This document shows positions 55,195 through 62,916 of a stretch of DNA of 64,000 nt, in pieces. The stretch is taken from NCBI RefSeq assembly GCF_000732485.2, contig NZ_JAQV02000031.1, positions 248,001 through 312,000 on the forward strand. Direction: 5' to 3'. This DNA comes from Bacillus sp. SJS. Lineage in GTDB: Bacteria > Bacillota > Bacilli > Bacillales > Bacillaceae. How positions within the stretch are numbered: the stretch's first letter is position 1; each line of letters opens with the position of its first letter. Under the pieces are notes generated by a model that was not told the origin of the DNA, did not search any database, and saw only the letters and a program-made list of their open reading frames with translations. The position numbers and the translations under genes were made by a program.

Positions 55195-55557
55195 CTACGG
55201 GTTCGTTACACGAACTCCCTGAACGAAAATATTTACTGAGTCTACAGCTAATCCAACCGTGTGATCAAGCGTATATTTCACTTTGGTCTGTACGTTGTGT
55301 GCTACCTCTGAAATTTTCGTTCCGTAGCTTACAATGATATACATATCGATGTGAATGCTGTCTTCTGCCTGACGCACGATGACACCCCTGCTGAAGTTTT
55401 CCTTGCGCAGGATGTCTGTAATTCCATCTTTAATCTGATTTTTGGAGGCCATTCCTACAATACCGTAGCAATCAATGGCGGCGCCGCCTGCTACCGTTCC
55501 AATTACTTCATTGGAGATATCGATTTGTCCGTATTTGGTGGTAAGTTCGATGGACAT
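55195..55557 (-). CDS. yloU: Asp23/Gls24 family envelope stress protein YloU
   Basis: A 120-residue protein of the Asp23 family (MSIELTTKYGQIDISNEVIG at the start), whose members form a layer below the membrane in staphylococci and respond to envelope stress. The ATG at 55557 has GGGAGGAA upstream; the longer frame to 55599 is not supported. The core has GGAAIDCYGIVGMAS near 23-37 and HIDMYIIVSYGTKISEVAHN near 68-87. It is divergent from rpmB and probably cotranscribed with fakA. Its function in Bacillus is not established. Confidence 0.92.
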   Translation of the reverse strand: MSIELTTKYGQIDISNEVIGTVAGGAAIDCYGIVGMASKNQIKDGITDILRKENFSRGVIVRQAEDSIHIDMYIIVSYGTKISEVAHNVQTKVKYTLDHTVGLAVDSVNIFVQGVRVTNP

Positions 55558-55716
55558 GCTATTTCCTCCCTTGTTTATCGGTCTATGAATTTCCTTCACT
55601 TTTCATGATGGCGTGTTCACAGTCTTGATGACCATACGCATGATAAAGCTATTTTACTATAGGCCGCGAAAATTTTAAAGGCATTGCTTAACAAGACGGC
55701 ATAAAAGGCTCTTATT

Positions 55717-55748
55717 ATTATAGAGCATAGCATCATCAGGTATGTCAA
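55717..55748 (-). promoter_or_regulatory. Promoter-like hexamers of yloU-fakA with 20-base spacing
   Basis: TTGACA (55743-55748) and TATAAT (55717-55722) are both perfect sigma-A hexamers but stand 20 bases apart, longer than the usual 16-18. They lie about 160 bases before the yloU ATG on the minus strand. The 515-base divergent gap yloU-rpmB also holds the rpmB promoter and leader. Confidence 0.5.
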
Positions 55749-55890
55749 GGTGTTTTTCTTGAAGGAACGTATTTTTTAAATGATCCGGTTCCTGCCGCAA
55801 GGGAGCGGGTCCCATTATCCTTCTATTTATACCTTCCCCTAACGCCCCCATTCATAACCTCATTGAAAAATGTCCGCAAAGGAAAAAAAC

Positions 55891-55934
55891 TTGACAAAGA
55901 ATAGTTGCAATTCAAAAGGGGGTTATGGTAAATT
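55891..55934 (+). promoter_or_regulatory. Putative rpmB promoter
   Basis: On the plus strand TTGCAA (55905-55910) and TAAATT (55929-55934) stand 18 bases apart, with TG one base before the -10 (TATGGTAAATT). A perfect TTGACA lies at 55891-55896 but is too far for this -10. Transcription would begin near 55941, leaving a leader of about 130 bases. Confidence 0.5.
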
Positions 55935-55940
55935 ATTAAG

Positions 55941-56261
<321 letters not shown>

Positions 56262-56295
56262 TTGGAACGCCAATAAGATAGCCGTTCACGGCTGC

Positions 56296-56335
56296 AAAGA
56301 GGAAATGGCAGGTTAACCTGCATTTCCTCTTTTTT
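56296..56335 (+). terminator. Intrinsic terminator after rpmB
   Basis: AAGAGGAAATG and CATTTCCTCTT, with a further CAGGTT/AACCTG inside and one unpaired G, make a long stem followed by TTTTTT on the plus strand. Confidence 0.93.
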
Positions 56336-56342
56336 GGTTCCA

Positions 56343-56371
56343 AAAGAAAAAGATGCCCTCTTAAGAGCATC
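56343..56371 (-). terminator. Intrinsic terminator after spoVM
   Basis: GATGCTCT and AGGGCATC (8 pairs, one T-G) with the loop TAAG are followed by TTTTTCTTTT on the minus strand, converging on the rpmB terminator. Confidence 0.88.
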
Positions 56372-56418
56372 GTTCTGTTGGTTTGCACTTTAGAAAACAA
56401 GCGGATTTGCCTGTAAGT

Positions 56419-56502
56419 TTATGAGTCCTTTTTAAAAGAACCAAGCATTGCCCGAACTATTCCTCCCAAAAACTTTGGCAGTTTAATCGTATAGAACTTC
56501 AT
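56419..56502 (-). CDS. spoVM: Stage V sporulation protein SpoVM
   Basis: SpoVM is a tiny amphipathic helix that settles on the outside of the forespore membrane by its curvature and anchors SpoIVA, the base of the coat. The 27-codon gene reads MKFYTIKLPKFLGGI, then VRAMLGSFKKDS, almost the B. subtilis peptide of 26 residues as I recall it, with Lys for Arg near the end and one extra Ser. TGAGGAGGGAAACT gives a strong ribosome binding site. It lies between thiN and rpmB, as in B. subtilis. It strongly indicates an endospore former. Confidence 0.96.
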   Translation of the reverse strand: MKFYTIKLPKFLGGIVRAMLGSFKKDS

Positions 56503-56574
56503 AGTTTCCCTCCTCAGCCCTTTCAATGATCTTTGAAATGGCCCCGCTCTTGCTGGCCTTATGTTTAGCATTCA

Positions 56575-57234
56575 TCACTTTATATTCGTTTCATCCCGGC
56601 TTCTCACCATCATTAATATGCCGCTTTTAAACGAAACAGTACCGGTGTGATGAATCAGTTCATTACTAATACATAGTGTAGAACCAAAAGGAATATGCCG
56701 ATTTTCAAGAGGATATTTAAAACCTTTTAATGTTAGTCCTTCTACATCTGACGCAACAGGGACAAACGACAGATATGGATAGGTTTCGCTTGCCTTGATT
56801 TCCTGGATTCCGGGAGGCAAAAGCTTAATAAAATTGAATCTGTCTTCCAATTCAATCGGAATGGAGCAATCAAATTCTTTCATTAATAAATAAATGTTTG
56901 CAAAAAAGTGGTCCAGTCTGCCGCCGGTTGCACCGTAGATGCGGATTCGTTCGGGCTGTTTGCTGATCGCCCAGTCAAGTGCAAGTTCTGTATCCGTTTT
57001 ATCTTTTTCTGAAGGATAAATCTTAAGATTTTTATGTTTTGACTCCAGCTCCTCCCTTTCTCTGCCCGTTATGGAATCAAAATCTCCGATTGCTTCTTCC
57101 ATTTTTAATCCTCTATCAGCGAGATAGACGACCCCTCTGTCCACTCCAACCCACGATACATCATGATGGTCGGCAGCCGTGAGGTCAGGAATCAGTCTCT
57201 CAGGCCCACCTGCAACTATGTATATGTATTTCAA
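56575..57234 (-). CDS. thiN: Thiamine pyrophosphokinase ThiN
   Basis: ThiN makes thiamine pyrophosphate from thiamine and ATP. I start it at the TTG at 57234 (MKYIYIVAGGPERLIPDL), which fits the family start and the GGGGGAA site; GTG at 57249 is the longest choice. It has 219 residues with IGDFDSITGREREELE near 49-64, the acidic DKTDTELALDWAI near 78-90 and GATGGRLDHFFANIYLL near 99-115. The 317-base gap to rpe holds a dispersed repeat and the rpe terminator. Confidence 0.93.
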   Translation of the reverse strand: MKYIYIVAGGPERLIPDLTAADHHDVSWVGVDRGVVYLADRGLKMEEAIGDFDSITGREREELESKHKNLKIYPSEKDKTDTELALDWAISKQPERIRIYGATGGRLDHFFANIYLLMKEFDCSIPIELEDRFNFIKLLPPGIQEIKASETYPYLSFVPVASDVEGLTLKGFKYPLENRHIPFGSTLCISNELIHHTGTVSFKSGILMMVRSRDETNIK

Positions 57235-57337
57235 TTCCAATTCCCCCACTCTAATTTACATAATATTATTATTTAAATCTTATAAAAAGCGGCTTTCTAT
57301 ACCTTCATTTCCATTCAAATCGGACTGACTTTGGCCT

Positions 57338-57462
57338 GATTTCCGCTGCAGGTTGCAGGGCCGGCGGTGAGCCCAGCTTTGCCGCTGCGGAGTCTCACCT
57401 GTCCCGCTGGTCCCGCAGGCGTCTCTTGCCACTTCAATCAACAGGTGTTAAAAACAACAGCA
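57338..57462. repeat. Dispersed GC-rich repeat (family B), longer copy
   Basis: The element runs from GATTTCCGCTGCAGG through GGCGGTGAGCC, GCGGAGTCTCACCTGTCCCG and TCCCGCAGGCGTCTC to TCAACAGGTGTTAAA. Both ends recur at 25345-25400, where the middle is missing. Its base composition is clearly more GC-rich than the AT-rich flanks. It codes for nothing convincing. Similar blocks are, from memory, scattered between genes of Bacillaceae. Confidence 0.65.
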
Positions 57463-57483
57463 TCCTAAAAAATAGCCATTATA

Positions 57484-57517
57484 AAAAAACCCGGGAGGCT
57501 CATAAAGCGTCCCAGGC
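57484..57517 (-). terminator. Intrinsic terminator after rpe
   Basis: CCTGGGA and TCCCGGG (7 pairs, one T-G) enclose a loop of about 13 bases and are followed by TTTTTTTAT on the minus strand. It lies about 35 bases after the rpe stop. Confidence 0.75.
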
Positions 57518-57551
57518 GGCAATTTCAATCATTTACTCTCAGGAGGACTAT

Positions 57552-58202
57552 TTAAGTAGCATCCCGTATATCACGTATTGCTTTTTTCCGGTCAGGAAAC
57601 CCATAGACTGCAGAACCGGCTACCAAAACATTAGCCCCTGCCTCCATGCAGGCTTTCGCATTGCCGGCATTTACACCGCCGTCAATTTGGATAAGGACAG
57701 ATAAACCTTCCGCTTTAATCATGTCGGACAAAGCCTCAATTTTAGCGAGCATTTCCGGAATGAATACCTGTCCGCCAAACCCGGGATTAACCGTCATTAG
57801 CAATACATAATCCAGATCCTTTAATACATAGTCAAGCACATGGAGGGGTGTATGCGGGTTCAGCACCACTCCCGCTTTAACTCCCTTTGATTTAATATGC
57901 TGAATGGTCCGGTGAAGATGTGTACAGGCTTCTGCATGAACAGATATTAAATCTGCCCCAGCTTCAGCAAACTCATCAATGTATGAATCCGGATTCTCAA
58001 TCATCAAATGCACATCTAAAGGGAGCTGCGTAACAGGGCGAACTGCTCTCACAATAAGCGGCCCAATTGTAATGTTCGGGACAAAATGCCCGTCCATTAC
58101 ATCGATATGAATCCAATCCGCCCCACCATGCTCAACATCCTCAATTTCTTCTTTAAGCTTTGAAAAATCCGCAGATAAAATAGATGGAGCGATATAAACC
58201 AA
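57552..58202 (-). CDS. rpe: Ribulose-phosphate 3-epimerase
   Basis: Rpe interconverts ribulose-5-phosphate and xylulose-5-phosphate in the pentose phosphate pathway. I start it at the TTG at 58202 (MVYIAPSILSADFSKLK) with GAGG 8 bases upstream; a TTG two codons earlier is too close to that site. The 216-residue TIM barrel has WIHIDVMDGHFVPNITIGP near 30-48, LMTVNPGFGGQ near 136 and IQIDGGVNAGNA near 170. It lies 2 bases after the cpgA stop. Confidence 0.96.
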   Translation of the reverse strand: MVYIAPSILSADFSKLKEEIEDVEHGGADWIHIDVMDGHFVPNITIGPLIVRAVRPVTQLPLDVHLMIENPDSYIDEFAEAGADLISVHAEACTHLHRTIQHIKSKGVKAGVVLNPHTPLHVLDYVLKDLDYVLLMTVNPGFGGQVFIPEMLAKIEALSDMIKAEGLSVLIQIDGGVNAGNAKACMEAGANVLVAGSAVYGFPDRKKAIRDIRDAT

Positions 58203-58204
58203 CG

Positions 58205-59089
58205 TCAATACCTCGGCTTTCTGTCTTTAATTTCCTCTAGAAAACTTAAATAATGCTCATATCTGTAATCCTTGATTTCTCCGCTGTCAAGAGCGGCTTT
58301 CACCGCACACTTAGGTTCAGATACATGTGTGCAGCCTCTGAATTTGCAATCGCCGGCTCTCTCCCTCATTTCGGGAAAGCATTGGCTCAGGTCCTGGGCT
58401 TCAATATCTGTAAAATCAAGGGAACTGAATCCAGGTGTATCTGCCACAAGCCCATTATCTATTGTAATCAGTTCAACATGTCTCGTTGTATGCTTTCCCC
58501 GGCCAAGATGACTCGAAATGTCATCTGTCTTTAAAGCAAGATCCGGTTTAATCGCATTAAGCAATGATGATTTTCCAACTCCTGACTGACCTGCAAAAAC
58601 CGATATTTTATTGTCGAACAGCGGTCCGAGAGAGGCAATGCCATCCATGCTTTCCGTGGAAGTCTGGAATACCTGGTATCCAGCTTCTTTATAATCCGCA
58701 GCAAACGAAAGAATTTCTTCTCTTTGAGCGGGATTGGAAATTAAATCAGTTTTGCTGATGCAAATAACCGGCTCAATAGAATTAGCTTCAACTAATACTA
58801 AGAAGCGATCCAGCAAAAGGGTACTGAAGGCTGGCTCAATGGCCGAAAAAACAAGAATGGCCTGATCCACATTCGAAATCGGAGGCCTGACCAGCTCGTT
58901 TTTTCTGGGCATGACCTCGAGAATCGTTCCTTCCAAATCATTATCCGCCTGATAAATGACTTCATCGCCGACCAGCGGGGTGATTTTGTTTTTTCTGAAT
59001 AGCCCTCTGCCTCTGCACTGAACAAAACGATCTCCGTCTAAAACATAGTAAAAGCCGGCTAAAGCCTTCACAATCTTTCCTTCCGGCAT
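58205..59089 (-). CDS. cpgA: Ribosome small-subunit-dependent GTPase CpgA (RsgA)
   Basis: CpgA is a circularly permuted GTPase acting in late 30S maturation. The 294-residue protein has an N-terminal OB fold, G4 VICISKTDLI near 113, G1 AGQSGVGKSSLLNAI near 168-182, G3 VADTPGFSSLDF near 214, and a C-terminal zinc site (CFPEMRERAGDCKFRGCTH with a later Cys). In B. subtilis it is a substrate of PrkC, whose gene is directly upstream. Confidence 0.96.
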   Translation of the reverse strand: MPEGKIVKALAGFYYVLDGDRFVQCRGRGLFRKNKITPLVGDEVIYQADNDLEGTILEVMPRKNELVRPPISNVDQAILVFSAIEPAFSTLLLDRFLVLVEANSIEPVICISKTDLISNPAQREEILSFAADYKEAGYQVFQTSTESMDGIASLGPLFDNKISVFAGQSGVGKSSLLNAIKPDLALKTDDISSHLGRGKHTTRHVELITIDNGLVADTPGFSSLDFTDIEAQDLSQCFPEMRERAGDCKFRGCTHVSEPKCAVKAALDSGEIKDYRYEHYLSFLEEIKDRKPRY

Positions 59090-59101
59090 ACATTCCCTCC
59101 T

Positions 59102-61060
59102 TTAGTTTGGATAAGGTATCGTATCGTTATCAACGATTCGGCTGTTAACGGTTACTTGATAGTACGCATTCTGTCCAGGAGCGATTTTAAATTGGATCGT
59201 TCTCTTTTCAGGTGCTTTAATTTTAAACGTCGCTTCCGGTTCTGAGAAAGACCGCTCCGCATCATTAATCCAAATTTGAACTTCCTGTTCTTCCCCGGGT
59301 ACAGCAGGCTCATACGGAATCTCAATTTCCTTGGATACCGTTGCTACTTCCTGCTGTTCTTTGCCAAGTGAAAAAACGACTTCGAGCCTTTCACCAGGCT
59401 TCAGCTTTTCTCCGGCTGCCGGGGTTTGGGAAATAACCTTGCCTGCGGGAACGGTATCAGAATACTCTTCCTTTTCTTTTAAAAGGATCCCTTTTTCCTG
59501 CGTATAGCTGTTTACATCATTCTGAGAGTAGCCATTTAAATCTTCCAGTAAAATTTCCTCCGGCCCTTTGCTGACTGTGAGCTTCACTTCATCCTCTGAA
59601 GGAATGACCTCCGTACCTGCCGAAGGCTCCTGGTCAATGACAAGTCCTGCCTCCTGGTCATCATTCATTTCCTCCACGATTACGTTCTTATAGCCTTTTC
59701 GTTCAAGCAATTCTTTTGCTGTATCAATATCCCGGCCCTTCAAATCTTCAAGTTCAGTCATTTTTTTTCCGGTACTTTGATAGATTGTAACCATGGAGCC
59801 TTCCTTGGCCATTTTCCCACTCTCTGGATCTGTTTTCACGACATAATTTTCTGGAACGTCATCACTTGCCATCGATCTTTCCGTTACCCTGAAACCTGCT
59901 TCGCTTAACGTGTTGACCGCATCCCCGTATTCTTCACCTGAAACATCGGGGACTGAGACATCTTCAGGAAGCAGCAATGAGGGCACAATGGTGATGGCAC
60001 TGACTCCTGCTGCCAGCAAAATAATAAAGACTGTAATGATAAAAACGGCAAATTTACTTTTTTTCTTCTTAGTCTTTTTAGGTTTTCCATCCTGTTTTGC
60101 TTCTTCATTCGCTTTACCGGGAGGCTGAGAATGATTGATCGTTTCGCTTTTATCTGAAAGATATTGATCTGTAATGACGGGAATAGCCTTTGTGGCTTCA
60201 TCGTCTACAGGGATTTCATATCTCTTTTCATTGAGTCTGTCTGCATGTAAGGCTGTCCTTAAATCCTCTTCCATCTCTTCGGCAGAATCGTATCGATGAA
60301 AGGGATCCTTCGCCATAGCTTTTAATATGATATTAATCATGCTTTGGGGAATAGATGGATTCCAGCGCTCGGGTGATGGAGTTTCAGATTGCAGATGCTT
60401 TAGAGCGATTGAAACAGCCGATTCTCCATCATACGGAACCCTTCCTGTCAGCATTTCATATAGCACAATACCGAGTGAATAAAGATCTGATTTTTTAGTT
60501 GCCAAACCGCCCCGCGCCTGCTCCGGGGAAAGGTAGTGAACTGAACCAAGCACGGAGTTTGTATGTGTAATTGTCGCTGAACTAAGCGCCATGGCAATGC
60601 CAAAGTCCGTCACTTTCGCTCTTCCATCATGATCGATTAATATATTGTGCGGCTTTATGTCTCTGTGAACGATAAAATTCTCATGCGCATGTTCAATCGC
60701 TGATACAACCTGCACCATAATATCCAATGCCTCGGATGGGTGAAGAGGAGCATGATTTTGTATGTATTGTTTAAGGGTTGTACCCGCCACATATTCCATG
60801 ACAATATAATAAATTCCGTTCTCTTCGCCCACATCGTATATACTCACAATGTTCGGATGATCCAGACTCGTCGTTGACTGTGCCTCACGCCGGAATCTTC
60901 TGATGAAATCCTCATCATTTGCAAAATCAAATCTCAGTACTTTAACCGCAACTTTTCGTTCCAGAATGACGTCCTGAGCAAGGTAGACATTCGCCATTCC
61001 TCCTCCGCCAATCACTTCAAGAATGCGATAGCGGCCGCTGATTCTCTTTCCGATTAGCAA
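59102..61060 (-). CDS. prkC: Serine/threonine protein kinase PrkC with PASTA domains
   Basis: PrkC senses muropeptides and controls spore germination, wall metabolism and growth. The 652-residue protein has a Hanks-type kinase domain (about 1-270; VIGGGGMANVYLAQD near 16-30, Lys40, HRDIKPHNIL near 133, DFGIA near 154), a basic juxtamembrane stretch (KKTKKKKSKF), one membrane segment near 340-360, three PASTA domains (about 365-430, 432-498, 500-565) and an additional C-terminal extracellular domain. The start is TTG after GGTGAT and overlaps prpC by 7 bases. Confidence 0.97.
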   Translation of the reverse strand: MLIGKRISGRYRILEVIGGGGMANVYLAQDVILERKVAVKVLRFDFANDEDFIRRFRREAQSTTSLDHPNIVSIYDVGEENGIYYIVMEYVAGTTLKQYIQNHAPLHPSEALDIMVQVVSAIEHAHENFIVHRDIKPHNILIDHDGRAKVTDFGIAMALSSATITHTNSVLGSVHYLSPEQARGGLATKKSDLYSLGIVLYEMLTGRVPYDGESAVSIALKHLQSETPSPERWNPSIPQSMINIILKAMAKDPFHRYDSAEEMEEDLRTALHADRLNEKRYEIPVDDEATKAIPVITDQYLSDKSETINHSQPPGKANEEAKQDGKPKKTKKKKSKFAVFIITVFIILLAAGVSAITIVPSLLLPEDVSVPDVSGEEYGDAVNTLSEAGFRVTERSMASDDVPENYVVKTDPESGKMAKEGSMVTIYQSTGKKMTELEDLKGRDIDTAKELLERKGYKNVIVEEMNDDQEAGLVIDQEPSAGTEVIPSEDEVKLTVSKGPEEILLEDLNGYSQNDVNSYTQEKGILLKEKEEYSDTVPAGKVISQTPAAGEKLKPGERLEVVFSLGKEQQEVATVSKEIEIPYEPAVPGEEQEVQIWINDAERSFSEPEATFKIKAPEKRTIQFKIAPGQNAYYQVTVNSRIVDNDTIPYPN

Positions 61061-61815
61061 GAAAGATCACCTTCCCCATCCCCGGAAGGCATAAGGACCA
61101 TGGCAACCGAAATATTATCTTCTCCGCCATTTTCATTTGCAAGCCGAATCAGCTTGTCAGCAGAATCATTCAGAGCTGCACCTGATACGAGGATGTTTTC
61201 CATTTCAGTTTCACTTACTTTATTAGAAAGTCCATCTGAGCAAAGCAGCAGTGCATCTCCTTCTTCTGTGCAAAAGGATTTGATTTCCACCTGTACCCTA
61301 AGCTCAGTTCCCATCGCTCTCATCAGCACATTTTTACGGGGATGATGCTCAGCATCTTCCTTCGTAATTTCTCCGGAGCGGACGAGTTCATTGACAAGAG
61401 AGTGATCCTCGGTAATCTGTTTAAAACCGCTTGCATTAAAAAGGTAGCAGCGGCTGTCGCCGATATGCCCAATGGTGGCAAATGACCGGGTACAAATTGC
61501 ACCGACAAATGTCGTTCCCATTCCGCTGCATTCAGGATGATGCAAGGCATGGTCAAACAGAAGCCGGTTGACTTCTTCAATTTTTCCTCTCAGCCACTTT
61601 TCCGCATCATCCGGTGTATGAATCCCTTCGGATTTTTCCCAAAATTCGCGGAATGCGGAAACGGCCATCGAGCTTGCTACATCGCCCGCTAAATGGCCTC
61701 CCATTCCGTCTGCTACTACGGCAAAAGCCGCTTGTTCCCTGTTAAAGAAAATACCTGTACAATCCTCATTATGAGAACGGACTTTACCTATGTCCGATCG
61801 AAAAGCAGTCTCCAA
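61054..61815 (-). CDS. prpC: Serine/threonine protein phosphatase PrpC
   Basis: PrpC is the PP2C-type phosphatase that reverses PrkC. The 253-residue protein has all PPM motifs: RSDIGKVRSHNEDC near 5-18, VVADGMGGHLAGDVASSM near 33-50, IGHIGDSRCYLF near 115, LLLCSDGLSNKV near 190 and NGGEDNISVAMV near 229. The start is TTG with GAGGTGACC upstream. It overlaps prkC, forming the usual phosphatase-kinase pair. Confidence 0.96.
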   Translation of the reverse strand: METAFRSDIGKVRSHNEDCTGIFFNREQAAFAVVADGMGGHLAGDVASSMAVSAFREFWEKSEGIHTPDDAEKWLRGKIEEVNRLLFDHALHHPECSGMGTTFVGAICTRSFATIGHIGDSRCYLFNASGFKQITEDHSLVNELVRSGEITKEDAEHHPRKNVLMRAMGTELRVQVEIKSFCTEEGDALLLCSDGLSNKVSETEMENILVSGAALNDSADKLIRLANENGGEDNISVAMVLMPSGDGEGDLSC

Positions 61816-61821
61816 AAAAGG

Positions 61822-62913
61822 TCACCTCGTCTCTTCTTTCCGCTCCTTCGCCCTTAGCTGGCCGCATGCTGCGTCAATGTCGGAACCTTGCTCACGTCGA
61901 ATCGTTACGTTTACACCGCGGTCTTTCAATGCTTTTTCAAACGCAAAAATTTGATCTCGAGGTGTCCGCACATAATCACGTTCCGGCACATAGTTCACAG
62001 GAATAAGGTTTACGTGGCATTTGATGCCTTTAATAAGGTCAGCCAATTCTTCTGCATGCTCCACCTGGTCGTTCACGCCGCCGAATAATCCATACTCAAA
62101 TGAGATTCTGCGTCCCGTTTTGTTTACGTAATAACGAATGGATTCAATAAGATCAGGAAGCTTATAAGCCTTGTTGATCGGCATTAGACGGCTTCTGATT
62201 TCATTGTTTGGAGCGTGCAGGGAAAGGGCAAAGTTAATTTGCAGCTGTTCATCTGCAAATTTGTAGATTTTAGGAATAATTCCGCTTGTGGAAACAGTAA
62301 TATGGCGTGCTCCAATGTTCAATCCTTTATCATGGTTGATGATTTTCAGGAAAGACATCATTGCATCATAGTTATCAAACGGTTCGCCGATTCCCATTAT
62401 GACGACGGAGCTTACGCGTTCGCCAAGTTCATCAAGAGCCTTCTGTACTTTTACGACCTGAGCAACGATTTCTCCTGCTTCAAGGTTTCTTTTTAATCCG
62501 CCAATGGTTGATGCGCAGAACGTACAGCCGATCCGGCAGCCTACCTGAGTGGTAACACAGATGGAGTTTCCATACTCATGCTTCATCAATACCGTTTCAA
62601 TTGAAGAACCGTCATGCAGCTCGAAAAGAAACTTCATTGTACCGTCGCCGGACGTTTGCTGGATTAGCGTCTTTAATGTGGTTAATGTGAATTGCTGTTC
62701 CAGTTTTTGACGCAGTTCTTTTGAGAGGTTCGACATCTCTTCAAAAGAAGTAACCCTTTTTATAAATAGCCAGTCGAAAATCTGCTGTGCACGGAACGCC
62801 TTCTCGCCATTTTCCTCGAGCCAGGTTTTAATTTCATGAAGTTCAAGGGAATAAATGGACGGCTTAGCAGCCGTTACTCCCTTTTTACCTTGTTGTGTTG
62901 TTGTTTTATTCAA
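61822..62913 (-). CDS. rlmN: Dual-specificity RNA methyltransferase RlmN
   Basis: RlmN makes 2-methyladenosine at A2503 of 23S rRNA and A37 of some tRNAs with two SAM molecules. The 363-residue radical-SAM protein has the cluster motif [13 protein letters not shown] near 123-135 and the C-terminal catalytic Cys in [13 protein letters not shown] near 346. The TTG start follows GAAGGTG. It lies 3 bases after rsmB. Confidence 0.97.
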   Translation of the reverse strand: MNKTTTQQGKKGVTAAKPSIYSLELHEIKTWLEENGEKAFRAQQIFDWLFIKRVTSFEEMSNLSKELRQKLEQQFTLTTLKTLIQQTSGDGTMKFLFELHDGSSIETVLMKHEYGNSICVTTQVGCRIGCTFCASTIGGLKRNLEAGEIVAQVVKVQKALDELGERVSSVVIMGIGEPFDNYDAMMSFLKIINHDKGLNIGARHITVSTSGIIPKIYKFADEQLQINFALSLHAPNNEIRSRLMPINKAYKLPDLIESIRYYVNKTGRRISFEYGLFGGVNDQVEHAEELADLIKGIKCHVNLIPVNYVPERDYVRTPRDQIFAFEKALKDRGVNVTIRREQGSDIDAACGQLRAKERKEETR

Positions 62914-62916
62914 TGA

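Noticed and set aside
57426-57704. Plus-strand frame of 92 codons across the rpe terminator
   Set aside because: It covers the repeat end, the terminator and antisense rpe, and has no start signal.
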